From BRH-c54 sp965284565 (lineage in GTDB: Bacteria > Bacteroidota > Bacteroidia > Flavobacteriales_E > Vicingaceae), in contig OZ260100.1 in assembly GCA_965284565.1 (NCBI GenBank), positions 434,001-498,000 of the forward strand: a stretch of 64,000 nt of DNA, given 5' to 3'. Positions 40,449-49,000 of this stretch are shown here, piece after piece; positions within the stretch are counted from its first letter, which is position 1; every line of letters begins with the position of its first letter. The notes beneath the pieces are model-generated. The model had not been told where the DNA came from. It searched no databases and was given only the letters and a program-made list of their open reading frames with translations. Position numbers and translations under genes: made by a program.

Positions 40449-40790
40449 TCATTCTTTTAGATATGAATACAACTTTCCATCTACATCACTAAACCATAAT
40501 CGTCCACATAAATTACACTCGACACCATTAGTGTGATTTATTTGTATTTTATAATCTATAATTTCTGTAGCAATTTCCCCTATATTATTATAATCTTCTA
40601 TTTCAATATCATAATCAAAAAAAACTTTAACCCAATTCTCTTTGTCAGATGATTTACCATAATCAGAAATTAAATTACTTAGTGTTGAAATAATTTCTTC
40701 ATAATTCAACATTTTAATTAACATAAAATCAAATTCTATTGAATTAGTTTCCTGTATAATGTTTTGACACTTGCATCTAAATGAAGTCAT
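40449..40790 (-). CDS. Hypothetical protein with CxC and CxxC
   Basis: 113 residues, no signal peptide. Two Cys pairs, CKC at residue 6-8 and CNLC near residue 97, could together bind one zinc ion. The middle is acidic with a helix-forming LNYEEIISTLSNLI. No family recognised. It has an exact -7 box 20 bases upstream, so it is probably expressed alone. It lies between the rRNA operon and a membrane protein gene. An internal ATG (MLIKML) is an alternative start. Confidence 0.7.
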   Translation of the reverse strand: MTSFRCKCQNIIQETNSIEFDFMLIKMLNYEEIISTLSNLISDYGKSSDKENWVKVFFDYDIEIEDYNNIGEIATEIIDYKIQINHTNGVECNLCGRLWFSDVDGKLYSYLKE

Positions 40791-40809
40791 AAAGCATAAA
40801 TTATGTTCA

Positions 40810-40817
40810 CAAAATTA
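40810..40817 (-). promoter_or_regulatory. -7 promoter box for the CxC/CxxC protein gene
   Basis: Reverse complement TAATTTTG, exact; leader about 13 bases before the ATG at 40790. It overlaps only intergenic sequence after the 40824 gene. Confidence 0.45.
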
Positions 40818-40823
40818 AATAAT

Positions 40824-41309
40824 TCACTTTCTTTCATCTGTAATAACTTTATTAAAACAATTCTTAATTCCTGTATAAAAAATACTGACCTCATAAAGGT
40901 AATATAAAAAATGAAAAAAATAAGGTATAGCTAATGAGAAAATTAATACTGAAGGTGATAATATTTCCTTATAATTTAGCAGTAAAAATAAAACTGTCAT
41001 AAGAAAAAAAAACATCCAGTTTACTACACCCATATTTACACTCATTATTAAGGAACTTTTATTTTCATCTTTATATATTATCTTTCCTTTACAATACAAA
41101 CCTATTCCTCTTAATCCTCCAACATTTCGTTCTATTTTAAAAGTATCATCAGAAAAATTCAAATTACCTTTAAATAAATAAGTTTTCTCACCTAAAGTTT
41201 CAAAGTATGATTTATGTACCTGTACAACCTCATTACCTAATCTATTCATAGCAGAATCTTTATCAATAGACAAATCAAATTCTTTTTTATATTTAAAAAA
41301 TAACAACAT
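40824..41309 (-). CDS. Hypothetical membrane protein
   Basis: 161 residues with two strong membrane segments near the end (about residues 97-113 and 120-140), preceded by a soluble N-terminal domain that has no secretion signal. The layout resembles small membrane proteins with a cytoplasmic PH-like or sensor-type domain, but I recognise no family. A TTACAAAAA-like sequence upstream is one base off the promoter consensus, so expression signals are unclear. Base composition matches its neighbours. Confidence 0.72.
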   Translation of the reverse strand: MLLFFKYKKEFDLSIDKDSAMNRLGNEVVQVHKSYFETLGEKTYLFKGNLNFSDDTFKIERNVGGLRGIGLYCKGKIIYKDENKSSLIMSVNMGVVNWMFFFLMTVLFLLLNYKEILSPSVLIFSLAIPYFFHFLYYLYEVSIFYTGIKNCFNKVITDERK

Positions 41310-41504
41310 GAAATAACCTTTTCAGTTTGACGTTTTAATTTTTTTCTGCATTAAAAATACAAAAAATAAAACTACAAGGACTCAGCTATAAATTTATAAA
41401 ATAACTTTTTCAAACTTTTCTATTTCTTTTTAACTTACTCAATTTACCCCAAACAGATACTTGAAATAACATATTTTGTTTACGAATATAGAAAAGAGAC
41501 GCAA

Positions 41505-42179
41505 CTACTTTGCTTCTGCTATAAAAGCCATAGCAACTATCAGGTCTTCGGGAGAGGTGATTTTAATGTTTTCTTTATTGCCGCTTACTAAATGAATTTT
41601 TGTGCCAGTTGCTTCTACAACACTTGCATCATCTGTAAAGGCTTCTGTAAACTCTTGTTGGTAAGCTTTTTTTATGAGTGACGTATGGAAGCATTGTGGA
41701 GTTTGTACAATTTTATAGCACGAGCGTTTTACGGCTTTGTTTTCTGTTTTATTTACATAACGAAGTGAATCTACCACATCTACTACTGGAATGGCATTTT
41801 GATGTTGTTCTGCTGCATTGAAACAGTTAACTATGGTTGTTTTGCTTACTAATGGACGAACGCCATCATGTATTGCTACAATGCCCTCTTCATTAACTAA
41901 AGCTAAGGCATTTTGCACGGAGTGAAAGCGTGTTTTTCCTCCTGCTACAATTTTATGTGGAATTTTTATAAACTCTTTTTTATAACAAAGCTCCTCCCAA
42001 AAGTCGAATTGATTTTCGGGAAGAGCTAGTATAATTTGAGCTTCCGGATAAGTGGAATAAAATTTTTCTATGGTATGCATCAAAATAGGTTTACCATTAA
42101 GTTCAAGGAATTGCTTGGGAATGTTTTCTCCCATTCGCTCTCCTTTACCTCCGGCAACTATTATGATGTATTTATGCAT
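41505..42179 (-). CDS. ispD: 2-C-methyl-D-erythritol 4-phosphate cytidylyltransferase
   Basis: Transfers CMP from CTP to MEP in the non-mevalonate isoprenoid pathway. 224 residues with the CTP-binding VAGGKGERMGENIPKQF near the start, the IHDGVRPLV motif near residue 100, PVVDVVDSLR and the TQTPQCFH-like segment VQTPQCF, and the DDASVVE motif near residue 185. Length normal. The ATG overlaps the last codons of the preceding four-helix gene by 8 bases, indicating translational coupling. Part of an operon with queA. Confidence 0.95.
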   Translation of the reverse strand: MHKYIIIVAGGKGERMGENIPKQFLELNGKPILMHTIEKFYSTYPEAQIILALPENQFDFWEELCYKKEFIKIPHKIVAGGKTRFHSVQNALALVNEEGIVAIHDGVRPLVSKTTIVNCFNAAEQHQNAIPVVDVVDSLRYVNKTENKAVKRSCYKIVQTPQCFHTSLIKKAYQQEFTEAFTDDASVVEATGTKIHLVSGNKENIKITSPEDLIVAMAFIAEAK

Positions 42180-42648
42180 TGGTTAGTTCTTCTTCATTGA
42201 AGAATTCATCTGCACTAGCGGTGAAAGTGTTTCCGTTATTATCATCCTCATCATAACTATTATTACTGTTGTTGTTTTCATAGTTATTGTCTTCTTTCTT
42301 TCTGCCTATTGAGCGAATGTATGCATTTAACATACGATGAATTTTTTCAATTTCTTCAATTAATTCATTTTGTGTTGTTTCGTCTATAAGACCTCTTTCG
42401 TTAGTTTTTATAACCCAGCCTTTGGTTTCTAGTAAGCACCCTCTAGATATGTAGCAATAGTGTTTTTTGTCTTTAAAGTTATATCTTCCATAACCTGAGG
42501 CAATGTTTGAAGAAATAGCATCTGCAGCTGTTACAAATGATTTCCCTACGGTTTCTTTGTTAAACCCTTCCCATTTTTCTACAATTTTCCATACTATAGC
42601 TTCAAGGTTTAGGCATTCTTGGTAAAGTTTAAGGTCTTCTAGTTTCAT
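42172..42648 (-). CDS. Four-helix-bundle protein (S23/TIGR02436 family) with Asn/Asp-rich tail
   Basis: 158 residues. The first ~115 (MKLEDLKLYQECLNLEAIVW, SFVTAADAISSNIASGYGRY, GCLLETKGWV) match the four-helix-bundle family first seen as an intervening-sequence product of 23S rRNA and related to Avd of retroelements. Here the gene is not inside 23S rRNA. A C-terminal tail of about 40 residues is rich in Asn, Asp, Glu and Ser and is unusual for the family. It lies between queA and ispD, overlapping ispD by 8 bases. Function unknown. Confidence 0.82.
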   Translation of the reverse strand: MKLEDLKLYQECLNLEAIVWKIVEKWEGFNKETVGKSFVTAADAISSNIASGYGRYNFKDKKHYCYISRGCLLETKGWVIKTNERGLIDETTQNELIEEIEKIHRMLNAYIRSIGRKKEDNNYENNNSNNSYDEDDNNGNTFTASADEFFNEEELTNA

Positions 42649-42681
42649 AATTTTTATAAAGTTTACAATTTAATAATTTAC

Positions 42682-43728
42682 TTAGATAATCAACATGGCA
42701 TCTCCATAGGTAAAGAATCGGTATTTTTCTTTTATAGCTTCTTTATAAGCTTTCATTACATTATCGTAACCACCAAATGCAGTTGTCATCATTAATAAGG
42801 TTGATTCAGGCATGTGAAAATTTGTAATCATGCAGTTAGCAACACTAAAATCGTATGGAGGGAAAATAAATTTATTTGTCCAACCTTGATATGGCTTAAG
42901 TAACCCATCTGTTGACACAGAAGATTCTACTGCTCTCATAGATGTTGTTCCTACTGCACAAATTTTTCTTTTTGCTTTTTTAGCGTTATTTACTTTAGTA
43001 ACACACTCTTCATCAATGAAAGCTTCTTCTGAATCCATTTTATGTTTGGTAAGATCTTCTACTTCTACCGTTCTGAAAGAACCTAAACCAACATGTAGCG
43101 TAACAAAAGCGAAATCTATCCCTTTTATTTCTAATCTTTTCATTAGGTGTTTACTGAAGTGTAATCCTGCGGTTGGAGCTGCAACAGCACCTTCATTTTT
43201 AGCATAGACAGTTTGGTATCTTTCAGCATCTTCAGGTTCTACCGCTCTATTGATGTATTTTGGAATCGGTGTTTCTCCTAATCTATTGATAATTGCTTTA
43301 AAGTCTTCGTAAGAACCATCATATAAAAAACGAAGTGTTCTACCTCTTGAAGTGGTGTTGTCTATTACTTCAGCAACTAAATCATCATCACCAAAATAGA
43401 GTTTATTTCCAATTCTAATTTTTCTTGCCGGATCAACTAACACATCCCACAGGTAATTTTCTCTATTTAATTCTCTCAATAAGAAAACTTCAATTTTGGC
43501 ACCTGTTTTTTCTTTGTTTCCATACATTCTAGCAGGAAAAACTTTGGTGTCATTCATTATCATTAAATCACCATCATCAAAATATTCAATGATGTCTTTA
43601 AACATGCGGTGTTCAATTTCCCCAGTATCTTTATGTAAAACTAATAATCTTGATTCGTCTCTTTCGTCAGCTGGTTTATCAGCTAGTAATTCTGGTGGTA
43701 AATTGAATTTAAATTTTGATAATTTCAT
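42682..43728 (-). CDS. queA: tRNA preQ1(34) S-adenosylmethionine ribosyltransferase-isomerase
   Basis: Transfers and isomerises the ribosyl group of SAM onto preQ1 in tRNA, giving epoxyqueuosine. 348 residues with the diagnostic segments SKFKFNLPPELLADKPADER at the start, MNDTKVFPAR, GAVAAPTAGLHFS near residue 180, VTLHVGLGSFRTVE, TTSMRAVES and MMTTAFGGY near the end. Length normal. First gene of an operon with the four-helix protein and ispD; the other queuosine genes are not in the window. A strong promoter lies upstream. Confidence 0.95.
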   Translation of the reverse strand: MKLSKFKFNLPPELLADKPADERDESRLLVLHKDTGEIEHRMFKDIIEYFDDGDLMIMNDTKVFPARMYGNKEKTGAKIEVFLLRELNRENYLWDVLVDPARKIRIGNKLYFGDDDLVAEVIDNTTSRGRTLRFLYDGSYEDFKAIINRLGETPIPKYINRAVEPEDAERYQTVYAKNEGAVAAPTAGLHFSKHLMKRLEIKGIDFAFVTLHVGLGSFRTVEVEDLTKHKMDSEEAFIDEECVTKVNNAKKAKRKICAVGTTSMRAVESSVSTDGLLKPYQGWTNKFIFPPYDFSVANCMITNFHMPESTLLMMTTAFGGYDNVMKAYKEAIKEKYRFFTYGDAMLII

Positions 43729-43770
43729 CTTTGTTTTTTAAGTACTAAATTGGTTTAAAAAATAAGTTTG

Positions 43771-43800
43771 CAAATGTAATAATATATCTATTAAATACAA
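43771..43800 (-). promoter_or_regulatory. Promoter for queA operon
   Basis: On the minus strand: TTG (43800-43798), 19 bases, TACATTTG (43778-43771), exact -7 box; leader about 35 bases. Confidence 0.7.
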
Positions 43801-43835
43801 GTGTATAAAAAGCTAATTACTGTCTTTTTAACTAA

Positions 43836-43876
43836 AAAAGCCTATTACTATTTAAAATAGTAATAGGCTTTTAAAT
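43836..43876 (-). terminator. Terminator after atpG
   Basis: AAAAGCCTATTACTATTT pairs with AAAATAGTAATAGGCTTTT; the minus strand continues into T residues. It ends the ATP synthase operon. Confidence 0.85.
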
Positions 43877-43890
43877 TATGGAAAACGATT

Positions 43891-44769
43891 TTATTTTAAA
43901 GATTCTGCTCCTGCAACAATTTCTAAAATTTCATTTGTGATTGATGCCTGACGAGCTTTGTTATAAACTAACTTAAGATCATTTATTAAATCATTAGCAT
44001 TATCGGTTGCTTTATGCATTGCAGTCATACGAGCACCATGTTCTGAAGCCATAGAATCTAATAATGCCTTAAAAAGTTGTGTTTTAAGTGACTTAGGAAT
44101 TAATTCATCTAAAATTGCTTTCTTTTCTGGCTCATAGATGTAATCTACTGTATTACTACCTGATGTTTCGTTTACTTCGGGTGGCAATACTGGTAAGAAT
44201 TGTTCATTTTGCAAAATTTGTACAGCTGCATTTTTAAACTGATTGTAAACCAAAACCACTTTATCTACTTTTCTTTCGATAAAAAGGTTCATGATTTCCT
44301 CGGCAATAATCGAAGTATTTTCAAATGTAAGGTCGTCCCAATTTTTTTCGGTATCCGGTTTAAAAACTGGACTAAGTGAAAAGTTAGTTTTCTTTACTGC
44401 ATCTTTAAACTTTTTCCCGATAGGAAGAACGGTTACATTAGCATTTTTATAAGTTGTATCGGCTAATTTAATTGCAGATTTTATAACATTGTTATTAAAT
44501 CCTCCGCAAAGACCTCTATTTGAAGTTATACCAACAATAAGTACGTTTTCGACAGTTCTTTGGTCTGAAAAAGCTCCATCCATACTATCTAAACCAGCAC
44601 TAATGTTTGATATAATTTCTTGCATTTTATTAGAATAGGGACGCATTTGAACAACCGCATCTTGGGCTTTTCTTAATTTAGCCGCAGAAACCATTTTCAT
44701 TGCAGATGTAATCTGTTTTGTTGAATTAACAGATACAATTCTATTTCTAATTTCTTTTAAGTTTGCCAT
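43891..44769 (-). CDS. atpG: ATP synthase F1 gamma subunit
   Basis: The rotor shaft of F1, linking the catalytic head to the c-ring. 292 residues with the conserved N terminus (LKEIRNRIVSVNSTKQITSAM) and the C-terminal helix (SEHGARMTAMHKATDNANDL, KARQASITNEILEIVAGAESL). GLCGGFN near residue 90 is also typical. Last gene of atpBEFHAG. It starts 85 bases after atpA, a gap holding a 16-base tandem repeat. The beta and epsilon genes are not in the window, as is usual in this phylum. Confidence 0.96.
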   Translation of the reverse strand: MANLKEIRNRIVSVNSTKQITSAMKMVSAAKLRKAQDAVVQMRPYSNKMQEIISNISAGLDSMDGAFSDQRTVENVLIVGITSNRGLCGGFNNNVIKSAIKLADTTYKNANVTVLPIGKKFKDAVKKTNFSLSPVFKPDTEKNWDDLTFENTSIIAEEIMNLFIERKVDKVVLVYNQFKNAAVQILQNEQFLPVLPPEVNETSGSNTVDYIYEPEKKAILDELIPKSLKTQLFKALLDSMASEHGARMTAMHKATDNANDLINDLKLVYNKARQASITNEILEIVAGAESLK

Positions 44770-44771
44770 TT

Positions 44772-44803
44772 AGTTCGTAAAGTTGAAAGTTCGTAAAGTT
44801 GAA
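44772..44803. repeat. 16-base tandem repeat between atpA and atpG
   Basis: AGTTCGTAAAGTTGAA occurs twice in tandem, with a degenerate third copy starting AGTTTGTAT at 44804. It lies in the transcribed gap ahead of atpG. Confidence 0.8.
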
Positions 44804-44854
44804 AGTTTGTATAAAATCTGTCCTTTCTGCTTTATAAACTTTTTAATTTTTGAC

Positions 44855-46432
44855 TTATTTATATTTAGCAGTTAATTCAGCACAAGCTTTATCTAATACA
44901 GAAGTAATGCTATCATCAAACTTTCCTGCTTTTAATAAATCTAGTGTATCTCTGTGTTTGTTGTTTAAGAAACTAATAAATTCTGCTTCGAATTCTTTTA
45001 CTTTATCAACAGGAACAGCATTTATTAATCCTTTTGTTCCAACATAAATAATAGCAATTTGATCTTCAACAGTAAAAGGAGTATGTTCTGCTTGTTTTAA
45101 GATTTCAACATTTCTCTTTCCTTTGTTTAATACAGACATTGTTGCAGCATCAAGGTCGGAACCAAATTTAGCAAATGCTTCTAACTCTCTGTATTGAGCT
45201 TGATCTAATTTTAATGTTCCAGCCACTTTTTTCATAGATTTAATTTGGGCATTACCACCAACACGAGATACAGAAATACCTACGTTAATTGCTGGACGAA
45301 CACCTTGGTTAAATAAATCAGATTCTAAGAAAATTTGACCATCAGTAATAGAAATTACGTTGGTTGGGATATATGCAGAAACGTCACCTGCTTGAGTTTC
45401 GATAATTGGCAATGCCGTTAAAGATCCTCCACCTTTTACTAAAGGTCTGATAGATTCAGGTAAATCATTCATTTCTTGAGCAATGCTATCAACATTAATA
45501 ATTTTAGCTGCTCTTTCTAATAATCTTGAGTGAAGGTAAAATACATCACCTGGGTAAGCCTCACGTCCTGGTGGTCTTCTTAATAATAAAGAAACCTCTC
45601 TATACGCTACTGCTTGTTTAGATAAATCATCATAAACAATAAGTGCTGGTCTTCCTGTATCTCTAAAAAACTCTCCGATTGCAGCACCTGCAAATGGAGC
45701 GTAGAATTGCATTGGGGTAGGATCTGAAGCATTTGCAGCAACAATTACTGTGTATTTCATTGCTCCAGCATTTTCTAAAGTTTGTACAATGTTAGCAACA
45801 GTAGATCCTTTTTGACCAACCGCTACATAAATACAAAATACAGGTTCTCCTCTATCGTAAAATTCTTTTTGGTTAATAATGGCATCAATAGCAACAGAAG
45901 TTTTTCCTGTTTGACGGTCACCAATAATTAGCTCTCTTTGACCTCTACCAATTGGAATCATCGCATCAATAGCTTTAATTCCTGTTTGCATTGGCTCAGC
46001 AACAGGTTCTCTATAGATTACACCTGGAGCTTTTCTTTCAATAGGCATTTCATAAGTATCTCCTTCAATAGGACCTTTTCCATCAATTGGAGTTCCTAAT
46101 GTATCTACCACTCTACCTAACATTCCTTCACCTACATTAATAGAAGCAATTCTGTTCGTTCTTTTAACGTTATCTCCTTCTTTAAGTCCTTCAGAAGAAC
46201 CTAATAATACAGCACCTACATTGTCTTCCTCTAAGTTAAGTACAATTGCAGAAAGTCCGTTATCAAATTCAATAAGTTCACCTGCTTGAACGCTAGATAA
46301 ACCATAAATCCTAACAATACCATCACCTACTTGAAGTACTGTTCCAACTTCTTCAAGTTGAGTTTCTGTTTTGAATCCGGCTAATTGTTGTCTTAAGATT
46401 GCTGATACTTCAGCTGGTTTTACTTCGGCCAT
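44855..46432 (-). CDS. atpA: ATP synthase F1 alpha subunit
   Basis: Non-catalytic nucleotide-binding subunit of F1. 525 residues with the P loop GDRQTGKTSVAIDAI near residue 172, a YAPFAGAAIGEFFRD segment, the signature PAINVGISVSRVGG near 370 and a C-terminal domain. Start ATG at 46432 with MAEVKPAEVSAILRQQL, typical of the family's N-terminal helix. Follows atpH by 29 bases in the operon. Confidence 0.97.
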   Translation of the reverse strand: MAEVKPAEVSAILRQQLAGFKTETQLEEVGTVLQVGDGIVRIYGLSSVQAGELIEFDNGLSAIVLNLEEDNVGAVLLGSSEGLKEGDNVKRTNRIASINVGEGMLGRVVDTLGTPIDGKGPIEGDTYEMPIERKAPGVIYREPVAEPMQTGIKAIDAMIPIGRGQRELIIGDRQTGKTSVAIDAIINQKEFYDRGEPVFCIYVAVGQKGSTVANIVQTLENAGAMKYTVIVAANASDPTPMQFYAPFAGAAIGEFFRDTGRPALIVYDDLSKQAVAYREVSLLLRRPPGREAYPGDVFYLHSRLLERAAKIINVDSIAQEMNDLPESIRPLVKGGGSLTALPIIETQAGDVSAYIPTNVISITDGQIFLESDLFNQGVRPAINVGISVSRVGGNAQIKSMKKVAGTLKLDQAQYRELEAFAKFGSDLDAATMSVLNKGKRNVEILKQAEHTPFTVEDQIAIIYVGTKGLINAVPVDKVKEFEAEFISFLNNKHRDTLDLLKAGKFDDSITSVLDKACAELTAKYK

Positions 46433-46461
46433 TTTATATTATTTTATCGTTATTATAGTTT

Positions 46462-47022
46462 TTAATATTCTTTTACATAAGGGTTATCATCAAATTCCAT
46501 CTCTAAATTTAAGAGTTTTCTTCTGATGCTTTCATCCAATTGTTTATCTTCTATTCTTAGAATTAAACCACCAATTATATCTTTATTTACTACTTCTTCT
46601 AATTCTATTGTAGCCTTTTCTGTTTTATTGATTTGAGCAATAATACTTTGTTTTTGCTCTGCAGAAAGAGGAAGCGATGTAGTTACTTTTGCTATTTTTA
46701 TATTGTGATATTTTTTGTGCAAGCTAATGAAAGAAACAGCAATAGCATAAAGAATTGATTCTCTTTTTTTTCTTATAATGATTTCTACGAAAGCTTTTGT
46801 TACTTCAGAGTTAAATGAATTGTAGAAAACCTCTTTAATAATTGCTCTTTTCTTATCACCTCTAACAATAGGGCTTTTAAGTAAAGTTATAAATTCAGGA
46901 TTTTCATTACATACCTCTTTGATTAAAGTCATATCTTTAATCAAGGTTTCTAAAGCATTTTGCTCTTTTCCTAAATCTAGTAAAGACTTAGCATATCTTG
47001 ATGCTACTTTCGAATCTAACAT
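46462..47022 (-). CDS. atpH: ATP synthase F1 delta subunit
   Basis: Stator component joining F1 to the b subunits. 186 residues with the family N terminus SKVASRYAKSLLDLG and the C-terminal VNKDIIGGLILRIEDKQLDESIRRKL. It lies 9 bases after atpF and 29 before atpA in the operon. Confidence 0.95.
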   Translation of the reverse strand: MLDSKVASRYAKSLLDLGKEQNALETLIKDMTLIKEVCNENPEFITLLKSPIVRGDKKRAIIKEVFYNSFNSEVTKAFVEIIIRKKRESILYAIAVSFISLHKKYHNIKIAKVTTSLPLSAEQKQSIIAQINKTEKATIELEEVVNKDIIGGLILRIEDKQLDESIRRKLLNLEMEFDDNPYVKEY

Positions 47023-47031
47023 TTCTAGGTA

Positions 47032-47532
47032 TTAATTTAATTGTATATCATCAACAACACTACTAATCATAGAAGATTGCTTCGCTTCTGAAGAAAGTTC
47101 TTGTCTTAATATTTTTTCTGCAATTTCAATAGATAAAACAGCTACTTGATTTTTTAGTTCAGTAACAGCAGCCATTTTTTCGTGCTGAATGCTTTCTCTA
47201 GCTGAAGCAACAATTCTCTCAGCATCTTCATTAGCTTTAGTTTTAGCTTCTGCAATAATTTTATCTTTTAATGTACGAGCTTCTTTCAACATTTCATCTC
47301 TTTCAACGCGAGCTTCTTTTAATAAATCTTCATTAGCAGATTTTAATTCAGCCATTTCTTTTTTGGCTTCTTCTGCTTTATTTAAAGCATCTTCAATTGA
47401 TTTTTCACGCTCATTTACTGCATTTAAAATTGGTTTCCAAGCATACTTTTTAAGTAAAAAAAGTAACACTAAAAACAGTAGTGTTTGCCAAAAAAACAAG
47501 CCTACCGAAAATTCATTTATTAATTTTTCCAT
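47032..47532 (-). CDS. atpF: ATP synthase F0 b subunit
   Basis: Peripheral stator. 166 residues: one membrane helix (about residues 8-27, FFWQTLLFLVLLFLLKKYAW), then the WKPILNAVNEREKSIEDAL segment and a long charged coiled coil (EEAKKEMAELK, AKTKANEDAERIVASARE). Only one b-type gene is present. It follows a terminator-like hairpin after atpE. Confidence 0.96.
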   Translation of the reverse strand: MEKLINEFSVGLFFWQTLLFLVLLFLLKKYAWKPILNAVNEREKSIEDALNKAEEAKKEMAELKSANEDLLKEARVERDEMLKEARTLKDKIIAEAKTKANEDAERIVASARESIQHEKMAAVTELKNQVAVLSIEIAEKILRQELSSEAKQSSMISSVVDDIQLN

Positions 47533-47557
47533 ATCTTTTTATTAAAATATAAATTTT

Positions 47558-47594
47558 AAAAAAACAACTGCAACCAATCGTTACAGTTGTTTTC
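47558..47594 (-). terminator. Terminator-like hairpin between atpE and atpF
   Basis: CAACTGCAAC (47565-47574) pairs with GTTACAGTTG (47580-47589) with one mismatch around a 5-base loop; flanking A/T pairs extend the stem. On the minus strand it is followed by T residues. It sits 9 bases after the atpE stop and within the atp operon, so it may be a partial terminator (attenuator) or 3' end stabiliser. Confidence 0.65.
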
Positions 47595-47602
47595 TAGATT
47601 AG

Positions 47603-47794
47603 TTAAACTGCAAATAATGCAGCAAATCCAATACCTTCAATAAGCGCTGCTGCAATAAGCATAGCTGTTTGAATTTTGTTAGTAGCCTCAGGCTGTCTCG
47701 CAATAGCGTCCATTGCTGAACCACCAATACGTCCGATACCAATACCGGCTCCGATTACTACTAAACCTGCACCTACAATCGCTGGAATTTCCAT
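47603..47794 (-). CDS. atpE: ATP synthase F0 c subunit
   Basis: Ring-forming proteolipid. 63 residues, two membrane helices joined by the polar loop RQPEATN. The essential carboxylate is Glu in ALIEGIGF of the second helix. Na+-type c subunits usually have Glu followed by Ser or Thr and a Gln in helix 1; here Glu is followed by Gly and helix 1 is a Gly-rich GAGIGIG repeat, so proton coupling is more likely. A hairpin follows the stop. Confidence 0.96.
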   Translation of the reverse strand: MEIPAIVGAGLVVIGAGIGIGRIGGSAMDAIARQPEATNKIQTAMLIAAALIEGIGFAALFAV

Positions 47795-47842
47795 AATATA
47801 TAAAATTTAAGTTAATAATTACAAATTAAATGATGATTTACC

Positions 47843-48910
47843 TTAATGGTGGTCATCATGTTCTGCCACTGCTCCTCCAAAATAAAGGGCTGTTAGCATG
47901 GTAAAAATATATGCTTGTAAAAAAGCTACTAGCAATTCTATGATAGACAAAAACAGTGTCAATCCTAAAAATGCTCCTCGTGCAAACCAATTTTGAAAAA
48001 CAAATAGCAACCCTACTAAACTCATCAATACTATATGTCCTGCTGAAATATTTGCATACAAACGAATCATTAATGCAAATGGCTTAATAAAGACTCCTAA
48101 TAATTCTATTGGAGCTAACACAAACTTCATTGGTACTGGCACTCCTGGCATCCAAAAAATGTGTTTCCAATAATCTTTTTTAGATGTAAATTGAGTAATT
48201 AAAAAAGTGATTAATGCTAGACAAAATGTTACAGCTATATTTCCTGTCACGTTAATTCCGAGTGGTGTTAATCCTGTTAAATTAACAAACCATATAAAAA
48301 AGAACACGGTCAATAAATAGCTCATGTATTTTTTATAATGCTTTTCACCAATGTTTGGAATAGCAATTTCGTCTCTCACAAACAATACTAATGGCTCCAT
48401 AAATTTACCAACTGCATTAGGTATATGAGATTTTTTGTATGATTTAGCAAATCCTCTAAACAATAAAAATATAAGTAACGAAATCAGCATTACACTAAAA
48501 ACACTTTTCGTAATAGAAAAATCTAAAGGTTTGGCGTTTGTTACATGACCATCCTCATCCTTAGATAGAGTTCCTTCAGCATCTGTTTTGTATATTTTAT
48601 TGTGATAAACTTTATAGTAATTTCCTTTTGATTCAGCAACAGCTTCACCATGATGAAATTTTGATGACATAAAAACATGCAAACCATTATCCCATAAAAT
48701 TATAGGTAATGGAAATCCGTAGTGAGCACCTGTGGTTTTGTCTGTAAAAAGATGGAAGTCATACGCATCTTGCAAGTGATGCATAATGTCTTGTTTAATT
48801 TCTGATTTAACACTACTTTCTTCTTTCGCAACTTCCTCAGAAGCAATAGTTAATGATGGTGTTATTAACAATAAAAATAAAAGTAACTTGAATATTTTTT
48901 TTCCTTGCAT
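47843..48910 (-). CDS. atpB: ATP synthase F0 a subunit
   Basis: Half-channel subunit. 355 residues from the ATG at 48910; an upstream TTG at 48922 would add four residues and is less likely. An N-terminal secretion-like signal (MQGKKIFKLLLFLLLITPSLTIAS) and a long extracytoplasmic segment precede the membrane helices, a known feature of Bacteroidota a subunits. The essential Arg is in MIRLYANISAGHIVL. The C terminus is His-rich (AEHDDHH). First of atpBEFHAG, with its own promoter. Confidence 0.94.
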   Translation of the reverse strand: MQGKKIFKLLLFLLLITPSLTIASEEVAKEESSVKSEIKQDIMHHLQDAYDFHLFTDKTTGAHYGFPLPIILWDNGLHVFMSSKFHHGEAVAESKGNYYKVYHNKIYKTDAEGTLSKDEDGHVTNAKPLDFSITKSVFSVMLISLLIFLLFRGFAKSYKKSHIPNAVGKFMEPLVLFVRDEIAIPNIGEKHYKKYMSYLLTVFFFIWFVNLTGLTPLGINVTGNIAVTFCLALITFLITQFTSKKDYWKHIFWMPGVPVPMKFVLAPIELLGVFIKPFALMIRLYANISAGHIVLMSLVGLLFVFQNWFARGAFLGLTLFLSIIELLVAFLQAYIFTMLTALYFGGAVAEHDDHH

Positions 48911-48945
48911 ATCAGTCTTCAAAAAAAGGTTGTTTAAAAACGCTG

Positions 48946-48974
48946 CAAAAGTAATTATTAATATCTATTTTCAA
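48946..48974 (-). promoter_or_regulatory. Promoter for the atp operon
   Basis: On the minus strand: TTG (48974-48972), 18 bases, TACTTTTG (48953-48946), ideal consensus. Leader of about 30 bases to the ATG at 48910. It allows the atp genes to be expressed independently of the upstream bactofilin transcript. Confidence 0.78.
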
Positions 48975-49000
48975 AGCATATTCAAAAAAATATTTACCAC

